Source: Hyphomicrobiales bacterium (GTDB lineage: Bacteria; Pseudomonadota; Alphaproteobacteria; Rhizobiales; Rhizobiaceae). Taken from it: a stretch of 64,000 nt of DNA. The stretch is from positions 1 to 64,000 of the forward strand of contig UEGR01000016.1 in assembly GCA_900465685.1 (NCBI GenBank), in the 5' to 3' direction. The translations under genes were made by a program, and so were the position numbers. Below are positions 34,238 through 42,736 of the stretch, piece after piece (position 1 is the first letter of the stretch; each line of letters opens with the position of its first letter). The notes beneath the pieces are model-generated. The model saw nothing but the letters and a program-made list of their open reading frames with translations. It was not told the origin of the DNA and ran no database searches.

Positions 34238-35274
34238 GTGTTTCCGGCCAGTCTTTAAGGCATTGGGGCGCTTTCAGCATAATGCTGCTGGCGTCGCTTG
34301 TCGCAATCGGATTCGTGGTGGGTATCAGCGTCGGTATTGGCGACTTGCCGATCCCTTTATCGACAACCTTTGCAGCGATAACCAATCGCCTGGGATGGAG
34401 TTCTGTTGAACTTAATCGCATTCATGAGACGGTGATCTGGGATTATCGTCTGAGCCGCGCATTGGTGGCAGCATTTTGCGGTGCAGGCCTCGCTCTTTCC
34501 GGCGCGATCATGCAGTCGCTTTTGCGCAATCCGCTGGCAGAACCTTATGTTCTGGGCATTTCCGCGGGGGCATCGACCGGCGCTGTCACTGTTGTCATTC
34601 TCGGCATCGGCGCTGGCGCTGTTTCATTGTCGGCAGGCGCATTCGTTGGCGCGTTCGCGGCGTTTTTCTTCGTTGCCCTCCTCTCAAATGGAACACGGGG
34701 CGGCGCCGACCGCACCATTCTGGCGGGCGTCGCTGCATCGCAGCTTTTCAACGCAGCAACCTCCTACATCGTCACCACATCCGGCAATGCACAGCAGGCT
34801 CGCGACGTGATGTTCTGGCTGCTTGGGAGCTTCGGTGGCGTTCGCTGGCCAGAATTTACGCTGGTATCCGTCGTCATCACCCTCGGTCTTATCGCCTGCC
34901 TTCTCTATGCCCATGTTCTGGATGCATTTGCTTTCGGGGATGAGGCCGCCTCCTCGCTTGGCGTGAATGTCGCCCGTGCGCGCATTATTCTCTTTGCGCT
35001 GACGGCAATGATGACGGCCACCATTGTCAGCATGGTCGGATCGATAGGCTTCGTCGGGCTCGTCGTCCCTCATGCTGCGCGCTTCATCGTCGGGCCTCTG
35101 CACATAAGATTGTTGCCTGCATGTGCCATTGTCGGTGCGATCTTCATGGTGCTGGCCGATATCGCTTCGCGCGCACTGATACCCCAACAGGTCCTGCCCA
35201 TCGGTGTGGTGACTGCACTTGTCGGCGTGCCGTTCTTCTCGATCATTCTTTACCGGTTTCAGCGCCCATCATGA
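34234..35274 (+). CDS. FecCD family iron-chelate ABC permease
   Basis: Protein of 346 aa starting at a GTG that overlaps the receptor stop. It has about ten membrane segments, with the family signatures RLSRALVAAFCGAGLALSGA and QSLLRNPLAEPYVLGISAGA in the first third and LGVNVARARIILFALTA and GSIGFVGLVVPHAARFIVGP later. It forms the channel of the importer, probably as a homodimer because only one permease gene is present. It overlaps the ATPase start by four bases. Confidence 0.93.
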   Translation: MSVSGQSLRHWGAFSIMLLASLVAIGFVVGISVGIGDLPIPLSTTFAAITNRLGWSSVELNRIHETVIWDYRLSRALVAAFCGAGLALSGAIMQSLLRNPLAEPYVLGISAGASTGAVTVVILGIGAGAVSLSAGAFVGAFAAFFFVALLSNGTRGGADRTILAGVAASQLFNAATSYIVTTSGNAQQARDVMFWLLGSFGGVRWPEFTLVSVVITLGLIACLLYAHVLDAFAFGDEAASSLGVNVARARIILFALTAMMTATIVSMVGSIGFVGLVVPHAARFIVGPLHIRLLPACAIVGAIFMVLADIASRALIPQQVLPIGVVTALVGVPFFSIILYRFQRPS

Positions 35275-36032
35275 CAATCAAAACCGAGAATCTTATCTGG
35301 AAAATTGGCAAAAAAGCCGTCATCGACGATGTGTCTTTCGAAGCGAAGCCCGGAAAGATGCTGGGACTTTTGGGACCAAACGGTTCTGGAAAAACATCAT
35401 TGCTGCGCCTGATCGCCGGATTGAAACGCCCCTATTCCGGACGTGTCCTGCTTGATGAAAAGGATATCAATTCGGTTGCCCGGCGCAGTCTTGCGCAGCG
35501 TGTTGCCTTTGTTGAGCAACACGCGACGACCAACGCCAATCTCAAGGTGATGGATGTTGTAAGACTTGGGCGTTTTCCGCACCGATCGATGTTCTCCGGC
35601 TGGACAGGAGCGGACGAGAGAGCTGTACAGGACGCCATTGAACGCACTGGCATGACGGCCAAGAAAAATGACCCGTGGCAGAGCCTGTCAGGTGGTGAGA
35701 AGCAACGTGCACATATAGCAAGAGCCTTAGCGCAAACGCCAAAGGAGCTCATCCTTGATGAGCCGACCAATCATTTGGATGTTCAGCACCAGATGAGCTT
35801 GTTGAAGCTGGTTTCCGGACTACCGATAACGAGCATCATTGCTTTGCACGACCTTAATCATGCAGCCATGTTCTGCGATGAATTGATTATCATGCTTTCT
35901 GGAAAGATTGCCGCTTCGGGAACACCGGAAGAAGTAATCAACGAGAATATTCTCAAGCAAGTTTTCTCGATTGACGCGCGTGTGGAACCTTCTCCCTATA
36001 GCGGTCGGCCTCATATTCACTATTTGAAGTGA
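35271..36032 (+). CDS. iron-chelate ABC transporter ATP-binding protein (FepC/FhuC type)
   Basis: Protein of 253 aa from the ATG at 35271, which overlaps the permease stop; a longer upstream reading within the permease gene is rejected. Walker A is GPNGSGKTSLL near residues 34-44, the signature LSGGEKQRAHIARAL near 137-151 and Walker B LILDEPTNHLD near 158-168. It completes a three-gene, fully coupled siderophore importer. The diguanylate cyclase gene is convergent 60 bases further on. Confidence 0.94.
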   Translation: MTIKTENLIWKIGKKAVIDDVSFEAKPGKMLGLLGPNGSGKTSLLRLIAGLKRPYSGRVLLDEKDINSVARRSLAQRVAFVEQHATTNANLKVMDVVRLGRFPHRSMFSGWTGADERAVQDAIERTGMTAKKNDPWQSLSGGEKQRAHIARALAQTPKELILDEPTNHLDVQHQMSLLKLVSGLPITSIIALHDLNHAAMFCDELIIMLSGKIAASGTPEEVINENILKQVFSIDARVEPSPYSGRPHIHYLK

Positions 36033-36092
36033 GTGAAGCGAAAAACCCAGTTGCCGTTCAAGAACTGGAAGCGGTCCGCCACAAGTTTTCGT

Positions 36093-37814
36093 TTACGCGA
36101 TTGCGGCTTGTTCGCGCGGCACAGCCTTTAGCTCTGGCATCGTCTTCATTGTGCTTCTTGTTCGATTTCGTCCAGCGCTCTTTGCTTCGTAAAGTAATTT
36201 GTCTGCACGTTCATAGAGGGCTGCAAAGCCCTCATTGCCGATGAGATCAGTCAGCCCCATACTGGCTGTCACTGGTCGTTCTAGACCTGTAACTGTACGA
36301 GCGACAATCGCTGGAATTGCCTGACGCCGTAATTCCGCTTGGATGTCGGCGTCCGCACCACGTAAAAGAAGCACGAATTCTTCGCCGCCAAGGCGGTACG
36401 CGCGAACGGTCGGCCCTGCTTGAAGCGCGCTAGCCACAGCCTTAAGCACCTCGTCTCCGACACCATGACCATTTACATCGTTGACTGCCTTGAAATGATC
36501 AATGTCGATAACGGCCAGTGCGGTAAAGCCTTCCGCGCGAAGTTGTACGAACTGCCGTTCTATCGCCCGTCGATTGAGCAGGCCCGTCAACGGGTCCGTT
36601 TCAGACAGCCGTTCGAGTAGTTCAGCTTCGTCGCGCGCACGGTCCCGCTCGCGTTTCATTGTCACAAAACGCTCCGCCACGCCAAGCGTCGTGAAAAGGA
36701 CTTCACACACGCAGCCGATATAGAACAGGAGCATGGCGTCGGTGCTTTGAAACCCCGGAATTACGCCGCTCACCAACCGGATTAACCCGACCAACACTAT
36801 CGGTGTGTAACCAATGGCCTGGAATCGCGCCGCGCGACTTCCACGACGCAGTGCATCGATCATTGACAGTATGAAGATTGCAAGAACCGGTGCAAACGCG
36901 GCCGTGTATACGCTCGACTGTATAGGACGCGCTACAAATGGAAACGCCGCGTGAAACGTACTCAGGAATATTGCCCACACAGCGCAATAGGGAAGCAAGC
37001 GTCGCAGAAGTGGATGCATTAAGCCGGGTTCGACAAAACTATGGGTAAACATCGCACCTGAGGCGACTGTCATCCCGAAGATCGCTGTCGTCATCCAGCT
37101 CAATGTCATTGCAGGAGGATCAAAGAGTGCAACCGACAAGCCGGATGATACAAAGATAGTCATCAGCAATGAAAATGTGAGAGCCGAGTGCCAGAGAACA
37201 AAGGGTTCACGTAGCGCCCGGTAAAACGCCGCATTAAAGATCAGAGGCATGATGAGCATGCCGGCAAGCGCCGCCAGAACAAGTAGAAATCGCATGCCAT
37301 CGATCCCACCGGCTTCGTCCGTCGGCGCAAGATAAGCCCTCTCGAGGGTCATTCGGTGGCTCGGCATATCGATCGCGACGACGACCTGTCGAGTTTCGCG
37401 GGTCACGTCCGGCAAAGAAGCCTTGAAATAGCCCCCGTCCATTGAACTGGCCAATGCAGCGGCGGGAACAGAAATTTGTCGAAACGCCCCATCCCGGTCG
37501 ATTGCAAGCAAATGCACAGCCTCAAGTGCACTCCGCCTTGAGAGTAGATATCGCGGAAGAATGTCGGAGGAGGAGATGTCGAAGCGAAGCAGGACACGCT
37601 CAGCCTCGATAGAGAATTTCCGATTATCGCAGGACCATCGCTCTTCCTGACGTACTATCGCGACAACGTCCTCAGACAGGGAGCCAGAAGCCCAGCAAGA
37701 ACTGCGGATGTCTGAAGAATCCACTGTGCCGGCCGATGCGGCACTAAATTGTGCCAGCATCAACAGGAGCAGGAGGGCAGCCACAAGTCTTTTTTGAAAT
37801 CTACTCCAAGTCAT
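36093..37814 (-). CDS. membrane diguanylate cyclase with 7TMR-DISM-like sensor and GGDEF domain
   Basis: Protein of 573 aa. A signal-like N-terminus (RLVAALLLLLMLAQFSAASA) is followed by a periplasmic domain and about seven transmembrane segments between residues 180 and 385. The C-terminal GGDEF domain begins TDPLTGLLNRRAIERQF near 410 and has the active-site GGEEF at residues 476-480, so synthesis of cyclic di-GMP is expected. The sequence before it reads QAGPTVRAYRLGGEEF, so the RxxD product-inhibition site is missing. It is a single gene convergent with the iron operon. Confidence 0.9.
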   Translation of the reverse strand: MTWSRFQKRLVAALLLLLMLAQFSAASAGTVDSSDIRSSCWASGSLSEDVVAIVRQEERWSCDNRKFSIEAERVLLRFDISSSDILPRYLLSRRSALEAVHLLAIDRDGAFRQISVPAAALASSMDGGYFKASLPDVTRETRQVVVAIDMPSHRMTLERAYLAPTDEAGGIDGMRFLLVLAALAGMLIMPLIFNAAFYRALREPFVLWHSALTFSLLMTIFVSSGLSVALFDPPAMTLSWMTTAIFGMTVASGAMFTHSFVEPGLMHPLLRRLLPYCAVWAIFLSTFHAAFPFVARPIQSSVYTAAFAPVLAIFILSMIDALRRGSRAARFQAIGYTPIVLVGLIRLVSGVIPGFQSTDAMLLFYIGCVCEVLFTTLGVAERFVTMKRERDRARDEAELLERLSETDPLTGLLNRRAIERQFVQLRAEGFTALAVIDIDHFKAVNDVNGHGVGDEVLKAVASALQAGPTVRAYRLGGEEFVLLLRGADADIQAELRRQAIPAIVARTVTGLERPVTASMGLTDLIGNEGFAALYERADKLLYEAKSAGRNRTRSTMKTMPELKAVPREQAAIA

Positions 37815-37913
37815 TAAGCTTCGTTACGGCAAAATGCTTTTGATGTCGTTAATCATCACACAGTGCGCGACAACATGCTCTCTCAATAGAAAAGCATTTG
37901 TAGCGCAATGATA

Positions 37914-38900
37914 TCAGACTGAAGAATTCATGAATTCCTCCGCAACTGAACGAATGCCTGCTCCGTCCAATTTATAATGCGCATAGAGATGCGTCGGTGG
38001 TGCAATGAGACTGTATTCGTCGTAGATTCCGTGACGTTTGAGTTTTACACCAGCGCCTTCGTCAGCCAAAACCTCGGCCACAGCCGCACCAAGCCCACCC
38101 AGAACGTTGTGTTCCTCCACGGTCATCATTCTCTTTGTGCGCAAGGCAGCAGAAAGTATAGCTTCCCGGTCGAGGGGTTTGATCGAAGCCATGTCGATCA
38201 CCCCGACAGAGCGGCCATTGGCATTCATTGCGCGGGCAGCTTCGAGCGCACCGTGAACCGCCATACCACAAGCAATGATCGTCAACTCTTCCCCTTGAAT
38301 GTGCTCATGAGCCTTACCGAAAACGAAGGGCGTATCCTTGTCGTAAACAACCGGATCTCGACCCCGGCCAATACGGAAATAGATCGGGCGATCATGATTG
38401 GCCGAGGCACGAATGGCTGCTTCCAACTGAGCACCGTCGGCTGGCGAGACGACGGAAAGATCGGCAATCGAGCGTGTCGTTGCTATATCTTCGGTCGCGT
38501 GGTGTGACGTCCCGTAAAAGCCAAGTGAAATGCCGGTGTGATGGCCAATCATTCGCACCGGTTGCGCAGAGTAAGCAACGTCCATGCGGATCTGCTCGCA
38601 GGCAAGCAACGCGATGAAAGACGCAAAAGTCGCAATGAAAGGTGTGACACCGCAGGTCGCAATGCCAGCTGCAACACTCACCATATTCTGTTCGGATATG
38701 CCGAAGGAAATGTATCGGTCAGGGTAAACCGAGGCGAACCGATTGAGGCCGTTCGAATATTGCAGATCGGCAGAACCCGCCACAACGTTATGTCCAGCCT
38801 TCACAAGATCAATCAGACCGTTCGAGAGATGATCAAGGCCGGGATTTGCTGCGTTCAAGCCACGATATTGCCAGGAATTAGGGGAAAGGGTGTGGCTCAT
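37914..38900 (-). CDS. transketolase-like enzyme, C-terminal subunit
   Basis: Protein of 328 aa that corresponds to the pyrimidine-binding and C-terminal domains of transketolase. ISFGISEQNMVSVAAGIATCG near residues 51-71 holds the Glu that activates thiamine diphosphate, and later MIGHHTGISLGFYGTSHHATED is the substrate-side loop, both read in parts. The N-terminal half is encoded just upstream with two bases between the genes. Split transketolases of this type belong to catabolic pathways (for example apulose-4-phosphate transketolase); the acceptor and donor are unknown here. It is the last gene of the 48.6-37.9 kb operon. Confidence 0.92.
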   Translation of the reverse strand: MSHTLSPNSWQYRGLNAANPGLDHLSNGLIDLVKAGHNVVAGSADLQYSNGLNRFASVYPDRYISFGISEQNMVSVAAGIATCGVTPFIATFASFIALLACEQIRMDVAYSAQPVRMIGHHTGISLGFYGTSHHATEDIATTRSIADLSVVSPADGAQLEAAIRASANHDRPIYFRIGRGRDPVVYDKDTPFVFGKAHEHIQGEELTIIACGMAVHGALEAARAMNANGRSVGVIDMASIKPLDREAILSAALRTKRMMTVEEHNVLGGLGAAVAEVLADEGAGVKLKRHGIYDEYSLIAPPTHLYAHYKLDGAGIRSVAEEFMNSSV

Positions 38901-38902
38901 GG

Positions 38903-39790
38903 TCAGATCTCCCGCGATTTGATTTCAGCAATGGCGGCTTCGGCATCCGAAGGATCGAGATAACCCAGATGCCAGCCCGGCTCGGTTTCCATATAGGAGA
39001 CGCCCTTGCCCTTCATGGTCTTGGCTATGATGCAGCAAGGAACCTGACGCAGGTCGTCGGCGCGCACGCGCCGTAGTAGCTCGGTCGTTACCGCCACGTC
39101 ATGTCCATCCACGACATGCACCTCCCAACCGAAAGCGCGCCATTTCTCGTCCAGCGGTTCGATACTCATGACGTCATCGACCTTGCCGTCGAGCTGATAT
39201 CCGTTCCGGTCGATGATGGCGATCAGATTACGAGCCTTGTGCTGGGCTGCGCTCATAGCAGCCTCCCATACCTGACCTTCCTGCATTTCCCCATCACCCA
39301 TCATGCAGAAGACCTTGTAGTCTTCCCCAGTCCAGCGTTGCGCCAAGACCATACCAAGCCCATTGGAAAGCGCATGACCGATTGAGCCGGACGAAAAATC
39401 CACGCCTGGAACCTTGCGCATATCGGGATGATCACCGAGCGGACTACCAAGACGGGTATAGTTGTCGAGCCAGTCCGTGGGGAAAAAGTCGAGATCCGCA
39501 TAGATCGGAAACAGTCCAACTGCTGCGTGACCCTTGCCAATTGTGAACCGGTCACGCGACGTCCAGTTCGGTTCGCCACGTCGAATACGCATCACATCGT
39601 AATAGAGTGCGGCGAATATCTCCGCCGCGGAGAATACCGACGTATAATGGCCCGTTTTCGCGATCTCGATGAGACGAACAGTTTCGAGACGAATAAACTG
39701 TGCACGCTCCTTGAGCATTGCAACGGTTTCATCTGACGGTTCGAAACTGTTCGGTTTGGGCACTCCGACCGTGCCAGTCGTCGAAACCAT
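38903..39790 (-). CDS. transketolase-like enzyme, N-terminal subunit
   Basis: Protein of 295 aa from the ATG at 39790, which has CAGGAG six bases upstream; a longer reading from 39979 is rejected. It carries the thiamine-diphosphate and metal motif GDGEMQEGQVWEAAMSAAQH near residues 147-166, then IDRNGYQLDG. GKGHAAVGLFPIYADL near 85-100 is also family-typical. It forms the active enzyme with the C-terminal subunit encoded immediately downstream. Its presence in an ABC importer operon points to sugar- or hydroxyketone-type carbon handling (inference). Confidence 0.92.
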   Translation of the reverse strand: MVSTTGTVGVPKPNSFEPSDETVAMLKERAQFIRLETVRLIEIAKTGHYTSVFSAAEIFAALYYDVMRIRRGEPNWTSRDRFTIGKGHAAVGLFPIYADLDFFPTDWLDNYTRLGSPLGDHPDMRKVPGVDFSSGSIGHALSNGLGMVLAQRWTGEDYKVFCMMGDGEMQEGQVWEAAMSAAQHKARNLIAIIDRNGYQLDGKVDDVMSIEPLDEKWRAFGWEVHVVDGHDVAVTTELLRRVRADDLRQVPCCIIAKTMKGKGVSYMETEPGWHLGYLDPSDAEAAIAEIKSREI

Positions 39791-39830
39791 TTTAAACTCC
39801 TGATTTGAATGATGGAAGTTAAGCAGACGC

Positions 39831-40919
39831 CTATGCGAAAGCGCGTGCGTCGCTATCGTTCCAACCGATAAGAATTGCGTCACCCGCCACCGGTCTGGTG
39901 GTGAAATCCAGAAGTGGCTTGCGAAGCACCATTGTCTGCCCGCCGCCAATGTCAACCAGCGCGCGCAAATGGTCGCCAAGGTAAGTCGTGTCCAAGATTG
40001 TTCCCTTGCACTGATTGGAGCGGCTCTGCGCCGCTGTGCCGATCACAAGATGCTCGGGCCTGACAGCTATTTTCACAGGCTTGCCAGCATCGGCAAAAGT
40101 GGAGGACAGGTCCGCCCGCACTGTTTGGCCACAGTCGAGGAGAATGGTTCCATAGCCTCGTTCATCGACACCTTCCGAATGTCCGGAGATGATATTGTTC
40201 TCACCAATAAAGCCCGCCACGAAAACATTCGCAGGCTGCTCATATAGCTCCTGCGGGCTAGCGATCTGAGTGACCGAACCGCGCTCGAAAATGGCAATGC
40301 GGTCGGACATGGCCAGTGCTTCAGTCTGATCGTGGGTGACATAGACCATCGTGACACCCAAATCCCGATGGATTTGCTTGATCTCATATTGCATATGTTC
40401 GCGCAGAGTCTTGTCGAGTGCGCCCAGCGGTTCATCCATCAGAACCAGGCTCGGCTCAAAGACGAGCGCGCGAGCAAGCGCAACACGCTGCTGCTGTCCG
40501 CCGGAAAGCTCACTCGGCCGACGGTTTTGCATTCCCTCCAGGCGAACCATCTCGACGGCCTTGTCCACCTTGACCTGTATTTCCCGTTTGCTCATCTTTC
40601 GCATGCGCAATGGATAAGCCAGATTCTGCGCTACGGTCATGTTGGGAAACAAAGCATAATTCTGAAAAACAACGCCAATGCCCCGGCGGTGGGGCGGCAA
40701 GTGTTCAATCGGCTTTCCCTTGACGAGAATATGACCACGGGTAGGCGTTTCGAAACCGGCAAGCATCATCAGCGTTGTGGTTTTACCAGAACCTGAACCG
40801 CCGAGAAGGGTTAGAAACTCGCCCTGCCTTACCGACAGGTTCAGGTTTTCGATGACTACGGTGCGTCCATCATAGGTTTTCTGCACGCCGACGAATTCAA
40901 CGATGTGTCCGGTTTCCAT
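39831..40919 (-). CDS. ABC transporter ATP-binding protein, spermidine/putrescine or Fe(III) type
   Basis: Protein of 362 aa. Walker A GGSGSGKTTTL near residues 36-46, signature LSGGQQQRVALARAL near 139-153, Walker B LVLMDEPLGALD near 158-169, and a C-terminal TOBE domain. It serves the importer of the receptor and permeases encoded upstream in the same operon. It is separated from them by the class IV aminotransferase gene, which suggests that the aminotransferase acts on the imported compound. Confidence 0.93.
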   Translation of the reverse strand: METGHIVEFVGVQKTYDGRTVVIENLNLSVRQGEFLTLLGGSGSGKTTTLMMLAGFETPTRGHILVKGKPIEHLPPHRRGIGVVFQNYALFPNMTVAQNLAYPLRMRKMSKREIQVKVDKAVEMVRLEGMQNRRPSELSGGQQQRVALARALVFEPSLVLMDEPLGALDKTLREHMQYEIKQIHRDLGVTMVYVTHDQTEALAMSDRIAIFERGSVTQIASPQELYEQPANVFVAGFIGENNIISGHSEGVDERGYGTILLDCGQTVRADLSSTFADAGKPVKIAVRPEHLVIGTAAQSRSNQCKGTILDTTYLGDHLRALVDIGGGQTMVLRKPLLDFTTRPVAGDAILIGWNDSDARAFA

Positions 40920-40990
40920 GAATGACCTTTCGTGCAGCTAGCGCGCATTTCCCGATTTCCCGTGTAGCCGGGAAACACTTTCTGCCGGGA

Positions 40991-41914
40991 TCAATCCCTG
41001 TACGGCACTTCGGTCGCGAGCCAACCGTCTTCCTGTTTCTGCCAGTATACGTCGTGCAATCGACGTGTTAACGGGCCGGGCGTGCCATCGCCGACTGTCT
41101 TGCCGTCGATTGTAGTCACAGGCATGATGCCACCAGCCGTACTGGTCATAAAGATTTCGTCGGCACCGAGAAGCTCTCCGATGGCAACTGGACGGACCTC
41201 GCAACGCAGTTGCAATTGCTCGCAGAGTTCCAGAACCGTGCGTCGGGTCATACCTTCGAAAACGCCACTCTCTGGTGTGCAGAGAACATTATCTTTGACA
41301 GCAAATACGTTAAAGCCTGCACCTTCGGTAACATTGCCATCCCCATCGCGCAGAACGGCCACGAAAGCATCTCTGTCGTACGCCTCGAAGATGCCCATGG
41401 TGAGGTCGAGCCAATGGAAGTTCTTGATGCGTGGGTCCACCGCCTGTGGTGCAATACGATGAACCGAGCTGACAACCATGGGAACGCCCTGCCGGCGCTG
41501 ATCGTCATTCGCAATCCAGACAAAAGGCGTTGCGAAAGCATAAAAGCGCTGGGTGCAAAGACGCGGATCACGGCTGCCAGCCGGTGGCATTCCACGTGTG
41601 CATGTCATCTGCACATAGGAGTCGCGCAAACCGCTCAAGCTGACGCATTCGATGAGGATTTCGGCGATTTGCTCATGCGTATAAGGCAGCGACATGCGAA
41701 GCCCACGCATGGACGCAAAAAACCGTTCGATATGGTCGTCAAGACGAAAGAAGCGTCCCTTCCACACATGAGCAACATCATAGGTCGCGTCGGAACGCAC
41801 GAAGCCCCGATCAAGAATTGGAATGCTGGCCTCGGCGACTGGCATATAGCGCCCGTCGATGAATGCAACGCCTGCCTGCGGGTTAGGAATGTGGACATCG
41901 GATTCTTTGGTCAT
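40991..41914 (-). CDS. fold-type IV aminotransferase, resembles (R)-selective amine transaminases
   Basis: Protein of 307 aa from the ATG at 41914, which has GGAAAGG upstream. The PLP-binding lysine is Lys164 in DPRIKNFHWLDL, and Glu197 in VTEGAGFNVF is the cofactor-contact Glu. The segment SDATYDVAHVWKGRFFRLDD at residues 41-60 is the hallmark of (R)-amine transaminases such as ATA-117, not of D-alanine or branched-chain aminotransferases; later TSTAGGIMPVTTIDGK agrees. It probably removes an amino group from a primary amine or amino compound taken up by the transporter and gives a ketone or aldehyde. The start lies two bases from the upstream permease stop. Confidence 0.88.
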   Translation of the reverse strand: MTKESDVHIPNPQAGVAFIDGRYMPVAEASIPILDRGFVRSDATYDVAHVWKGRFFRLDDHIERFFASMRGLRMSLPYTHEQIAEILIECVSLSGLRDSYVQMTCTRGMPPAGSRDPRLCTQRFYAFATPFVWIANDDQRRQGVPMVVSSVHRIAPQAVDPRIKNFHWLDLTMGIFEAYDRDAFVAVLRDGDGNVTEGAGFNVFAVKDNVLCTPESGVFEGMTRRTVLELCEQLQLRCEVRPVAIGELLGADEIFMTSTAGGIMPVTTIDGKTVGDGTPGPLTRRLHDVYWQKQEDGWLATEVPYRD

Positions 41915-41915
41915 G

Positions 41916-42728
41916 TTATGCCTTTCCGAGATTTCGTGCATTGCGGTTCACGAGGAACAGCGCGGTGATGAGGCTGAGGGTAGCGACGACCATGAGGAAC
42001 GTTGCCATGGCAAGGATGGACGGTTCGATATTATCGCGAAGCCCCTCGAACATTTTCAAGGGAAGTGTCCGTTGACCGGGACCGGCAAGGAAAAGGGTTA
42101 CGACGACTTCATCGAACGAAGTCATGAAAGCGAAGAGCGCTCCAGAGATGATACCCGGCGCAATGACCGGAACAAGTACAGTCATGAACCCTTTGAAAGG
42201 AGACGCGCCAAGACTTGCCGCAGCGCGGAGCAGCCCCATGTCGAAGCCTTGGAGCGTGGCCGTAACGGTGATCAGCACGAAAGGCGCGGACAGGACTGTA
42301 TGGGCGATGATAACGCCAGGCATGCTGGCGGTCAGACCAAACTTCGCCATCAGAAAGTACATTCCCAGCCCGCTGATGACAGGCGGAACAATCATCGGCG
42401 CGATGAGGAAACCGAGGATCGCGGTTGGCATAGGCAAGTCGCGACGGGCAAACGCATAAGCTGCAAGTGTGCCGAGAATGGTTGCGGCAACCGTCGACAC
42501 AGAACCGATGATCAGACTGTTCTTGAGTGATGAAAGCCATGGACCATTCGCAAACACACGCTCATACCACTGCAAGGAAAAGCCCGGTAGCGGATAGGAA
42601 AGAAAGCTGCCCGAACTGAAGGACAGGGGGACGATAGCAATGAGTGGAACGACCAGAAAGAGTATCATAGCCACACCAAAGCCGTAGTAGAGCGTCCGTA
42701 TGATCATTGCTTGACGATGATATGGCAT
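41916..42728 (-). CDS. ABC transporter permease, PotC type
   Basis: Protein of 270 aa from the ATG at 42728, with GAGG upstream; a longer reading inside the preceding gene is rejected. Six membrane helices begin at FGVAMILFLVVPLIAIVPLS. The cytoplasmic contact loop is AAASLGASPFKGFMTVLVPVI, seen in parts. Partner of the longer PotB-like permease encoded just upstream. Confidence 0.9.
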   Translation of the reverse strand: MPYHRQAMIIRTLYYGFGVAMILFLVVPLIAIVPLSFSSGSFLSYPLPGFSLQWYERVFANGPWLSSLKNSLIIGSVSTVAATILGTLAAYAFARRDLPMPTAILGFLIAPMIVPPVISGLGMYFLMAKFGLTASMPGVIIAHTVLSAPFVLITVTATLQGFDMGLLRAAASLGASPFKGFMTVLVPVIAPGIISGALFAFMTSFDEVVVTLFLAGPGQRTLPLKMFEGLRDNIEPSILAMATFLMVVATLSLITALFLVNRNARNLGKA

Positions 42729-42736
42729 TGGCGACC

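Noticed and set aside
35121-35270. N-terminal extension of the iron-chelate ATPase
   Set aside because: It lies within the permease gene; the ATG at 35271 gives an ordinary FepC-like start coupled to the permease stop.
39791-39979. N-terminal extension of the transketolase N-subunit
   Set aside because: The ATG at 39790 has CAGGAG at ideal distance, and the extension overlaps the ABC ATPase gene.
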